64,000 nucleotides of DNA from Methylobacterium sp. J-088 (GTDB taxonomy: Bacteria; Pseudomonadota; Alphaproteobacteria; Rhizobiales; Beijerinckiaceae), in contig NZ_JAKSYH010000103.1 in NCBI RefSeq assembly GCF_022829295.1, positions 1-64,000 of the forward strand, written 5' to 3'. Below are positions 62,473-64,000 of this stretch, piece after piece. Position 1 is the first letter of the stretch. The number at the start of each line of letters is the position of its first letter. A program made the position numbers and the translations under genes. The notes below the pieces were generated by a model. It did no database searches and was not told where the DNA came from. It saw only the letters and a program-made list of their open reading frames with translations.

Positions 62473-62790
62473 TCACCAGCGCTTCGTTTTGACGTTGTGA
62501 ACGTGGACGTGCTCGCCCTTGGCGACGTCCTGGATGACCTTGCCGATGTCCTGGCCGTACTTGATGGTGGTGTCGCCGGCCTTCAGGTCGGTGAGTGCCA
62601 CCTTGTGGCCGATCGGGATGTCGTGGCGGACCTGGACCGCGAAGGTGGTGTCGTTCTCGGTGATCACCCCGAAGGCGTCGGTGTTGGCGCTCAGGCCCTC
62701 GATCACCGCGACGGCGACGTTGTCCTGGGGGGAATGGGCGAGAAGATGCGGCTTGCGGTGCCCCTCGCCGGACGCGGCGTGGCTGCTCAT
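62473..62790 (-). CDS. suyA: (R)-sulfolactate sulfo-lyase, alpha subunit
   Basis: 105 residues with an SAF domain, as in UxaA N-terminal parts: [40 protein letters not shown] and [32 protein letters not shown] at the end. In the two-subunit sulfo-lyase SuyA is the small subunit. First gene of the minus-strand operon. The palindromic operator lies 45-56 bases upstream of its ATG. Confidence 0.87.
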   Translation of the reverse strand: MSSHAASGEGHRKPHLLAHSPQDNVAVAVIEGLSANTDAFGVITENDTTFAVQVRHDIPIGHKVALTDLKAGDTTIKYGQDIGKVIQDVAKGEHVHVHNVKTKRW

Positions 62791-62834
62791 GCGGTCCTCC
62801 TGATGGTGGTGGTCGGCTTCTGGGTGGCGACGTA

Positions 62835-62846
62835 TCTTATATAAGA
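62835..62846. promoter_or_regulatory. Palindromic operator in front of suyA
   Basis: TCTTATATAAGA is a perfect 12-base palindrome. On the minus strand it extends to AAGTCTTATATAAGATA, identical over 17 bases to the site in front of the divergent exporter gene. AT-rich content and position fit a GntR/HutC-type operator. Binding by the suyR product is inferred. Confidence 0.75.
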
Positions 62847-63155
62847 CTTATCAGATGCTGGGCGTCAACGACCGATTGTGCGGCGGCGGTGATTTCATTG
62901 GTTCGGGGCTCGGGGCACCCGGCCCTGCAAGGCGCGACGTGCCTCCTCTACCGTGCGGGAGAGGGGACCCGCGCCGTATTCTGCAACCGTATCGCGGCCC
63001 ACACTGTGTGGGTCTGAAAGCTTTAAGAGGCGGGGCGCGCGCGCGGCAGATCCGGACAGCCTGTCCAGCACGCGACTGACGCCACCAGCGCGGGTCCGTC
63101 GGGGTACTTCCCCAGAAACAGGGCACGACGCTCGCAGCTTGCCTCGCACGCCAAG
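62847..63155. other. Divergent promoter region, no supported gene
   Basis: About 310 bases between the two operators. Open frames on both strands lack motifs and ribosome-binding sites. This region probably holds the two divergent promoters. Confidence 0.5.
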
Positions 63156-63167
63156 TCTTATATAAGA
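63156..63167. promoter_or_regulatory. Palindromic operator in front of the sulfite exporter gene
   Basis: TCTTATATAAGA again, within CAAGTCTTATATAAGATATAG. It shares AAGTCTTATATAAGATA with the suyA site. It lies 45 bases before the first ATG of the leader ORF and about 100 before the exporter GTG. Confidence 0.75.
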
Positions 63168-63211
63168 TATAGACAAAAGGAGCCCGCCCCGGCGGGGCGC
63201 CGGACGGGAGG

Positions 63212-63268
63212 ATGAGGATGGCGGTTGCCCAGGCGTTTGCCATCGGCCGGGCAGGGCGCGCCCGGTGA
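63212..63268 (+). CDS. 18-codon leader ORF before the sulfite exporter
   Basis: From ATG at 63212 (or 63218) a short frame encodes MRMAVAQAFAIGRAGRAR and stops at TGA 63266-63268. That stop overlaps the GTG start of the exporter as GTGA. A strong GGGAGG lies just upstream of the leader, while the exporter's own ribosome-binding site is weak. The arrangement suggests translational coupling. The peptide itself has no recognised function. Confidence 0.45.
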   Translation: MRMAVAQAFAIGRAGRAR

Positions 63269-64000
63269 ACGACACGCTCCTCCTCGTCCTCTGCGTCGGC
63301 TGTGCCGGCCTGGTCTCGGGGCTGACGGGCTTCGCGTTCGCGCTGATCGCCTCCGGCACGCTGCTCTCGATCCGCACGCCCGTCGAGGCGACCGCGCTGG
63401 TACTCGTCTGCAGCATCCTGGCGCAGGTGATCTCGATCCTGCGGCTGCGGACCTGGCCGCCGCGGGGCACCGCGTCCGCGATGATCCTGCCCGGCCTCGT
63501 CGGCGCGCCGATCGGCATCCACCTGCTGCACGATCTCGATCCGCGCCACATCAAGATCGCCATCGGCGCCTTCCTGGTGGTCTACAGCGGGGGCGTCAGT
63601 CTGCTGCGCGCCGAGTACCGGGTGGGGTTCGGCAATCGCTGGAGCGACGGCGCGATCGGCTTCCTGGGCGGGGTGCTGGGCGGCATCGCGGGCCTGTCCG
63701 GCGCCCTGCCGACGGCCTGGAGCCTCGTACGCGGCTGGGAGCCCCGCACCCAGCGGGCGGTCTACCAGTCCTTCACCCTGGTGATGCAGGTCTGGGCGCT
63801 GGCGATCCTCGTCGCCCTCGACCCGATCCCGCCCGACCTCGTCGGCGATCTCGCTTTGGCGCTGCTGGTGGTGCTGGTGAGCGTGCTGGCCGGGCTCGCG
63901 CTGTTCGCCCGGATCGACCAGCAGCGCTTCCGCACCGTGGTCCTCGCGCTGCTCGCGGCGATCGGGCTCACCACCACCGCGCTGGCGCTGCCCGGTCTGC
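63265..64000 (+). CDS. tauE: TauE/SafE-family sulfite exporter (partial)
   Basis: At least 245 residues, cut by the window end. Hydrophobic helices and family features are visible: GLVSGLTGFAFALIASGTLL, IRTPVEATALVLVCSILAQV, GLVGAPIGIHLL and GFLGGVLGGIAGLSGALPTA. TauE/SafE proteins export sulfite or other sulfonate-derived anions. Divergent from suyAB and sharing its operator, it should remove the sulfite that SuyAB releases. The GTG start at 63265 overlaps the stop of the leader ORF. Confidence 0.85.
   Translation, partial: MNDTLLLVLCVGCAGLVSGLTGFAFALIASGTLLSIRTPVEATALVLVCSILAQVISILRLRTWPPRGTASAMILPGLVGAPIGIHLLHDLDPRHIKIAIGAFLVVYSGGVSLLRAEYRVGFGNRWSDGAIGFLGGVLGGIAGLSGALPTAWSLVRGWEPRTQRAVYQSFTLVMQVWALAILVALDPIPPDLVGDLALALLVVLVSVLAGLALFARIDQQRFRTVVLALLAAIGLTTTALALPGL

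Noticed and set aside
1..64000. CRISPR arrays
   Set aside because: No regularly spaced direct repeats with unique spacers and no cas-like genes were seen.

Overview
The window is GC-rich alphaproteobacterial DNA, most consistent with Methylobacterium or a close Hyphomicrobiales relative. The supporting markers are a ChpT phosphotransferase, the NepR/EcfG general-stress pair, an EipA (DUF1134) protein, an LptM-like lipoprotein beside lysA, DUF3768, and hairpin-rich intergenic repeats. This assignment is inference; no marker rRNA gene is present.

Left part, about 1-33 kb, is accessory DNA. An IS630-type element (3-1152) is followed by a catabolic and transport cluster (1.4-14.5 kb): XRE-cupin regulator, class II aldolase, MHS-type transporter, FAD-dependent oxidoreductase, IclR regulator, epoxide-hydrolase-like enzyme, Na+/solute symporter, DAACS symporter, class V aminotransferase and LysR regulator. 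Three decayed genes lie within it (XRE remnant, DHA2 MFS remnant, threonine-aldolase-like remnant). After a candidate small RNA and several small genes comes a block that looks like a defence island: a 1052-residue SIR2-STAND-TPR protein with a cold-shock-like C-terminus, an IS5/IS427 element, a methyltransferase-HNH nuclease fusion, a DEDDh exonuclease, and a broken second copy of the HNH module. RecD2-like helicase and HD-domain genes follow, then tRNA-Ser(GCU), whose 3' end faces the accessory side.

Middle part, about 33-54.5 kb, looks like chromosomal core: glycosyltransferase, lysA (with a parS-like 16-mer just upstream), LptM-like lipoprotein, eipA, cysQ, glnE, chpT, a compact chemotaxis operon cheA-cheW-cheY-cheB-cheR, asparaginase, isochorismatase-like hydrolase, and the ecfG/nepR stress module.

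Right part, about 55-64 kb, is a coherent organosulfur module. suyA-suyB-slcC-comC-suyR should epimerise sulfolactate through sulfopyruvate and cleave it to pyruvate and sulfite. A YeiH-type exporter, a SoxCD-type molybdenum dehydrogenase/cytochrome pair and a divergent TauE/SafE exporter (cut by the window end) would export or oxidise the sulfite. An identical 17-base sequence with a perfect 12-base palindrome sits in front of both divergent transcription units and is the likely operator of the GntR regulator. The exporter also has an 18-codon leader ORF whose stop overlaps its GTG start.
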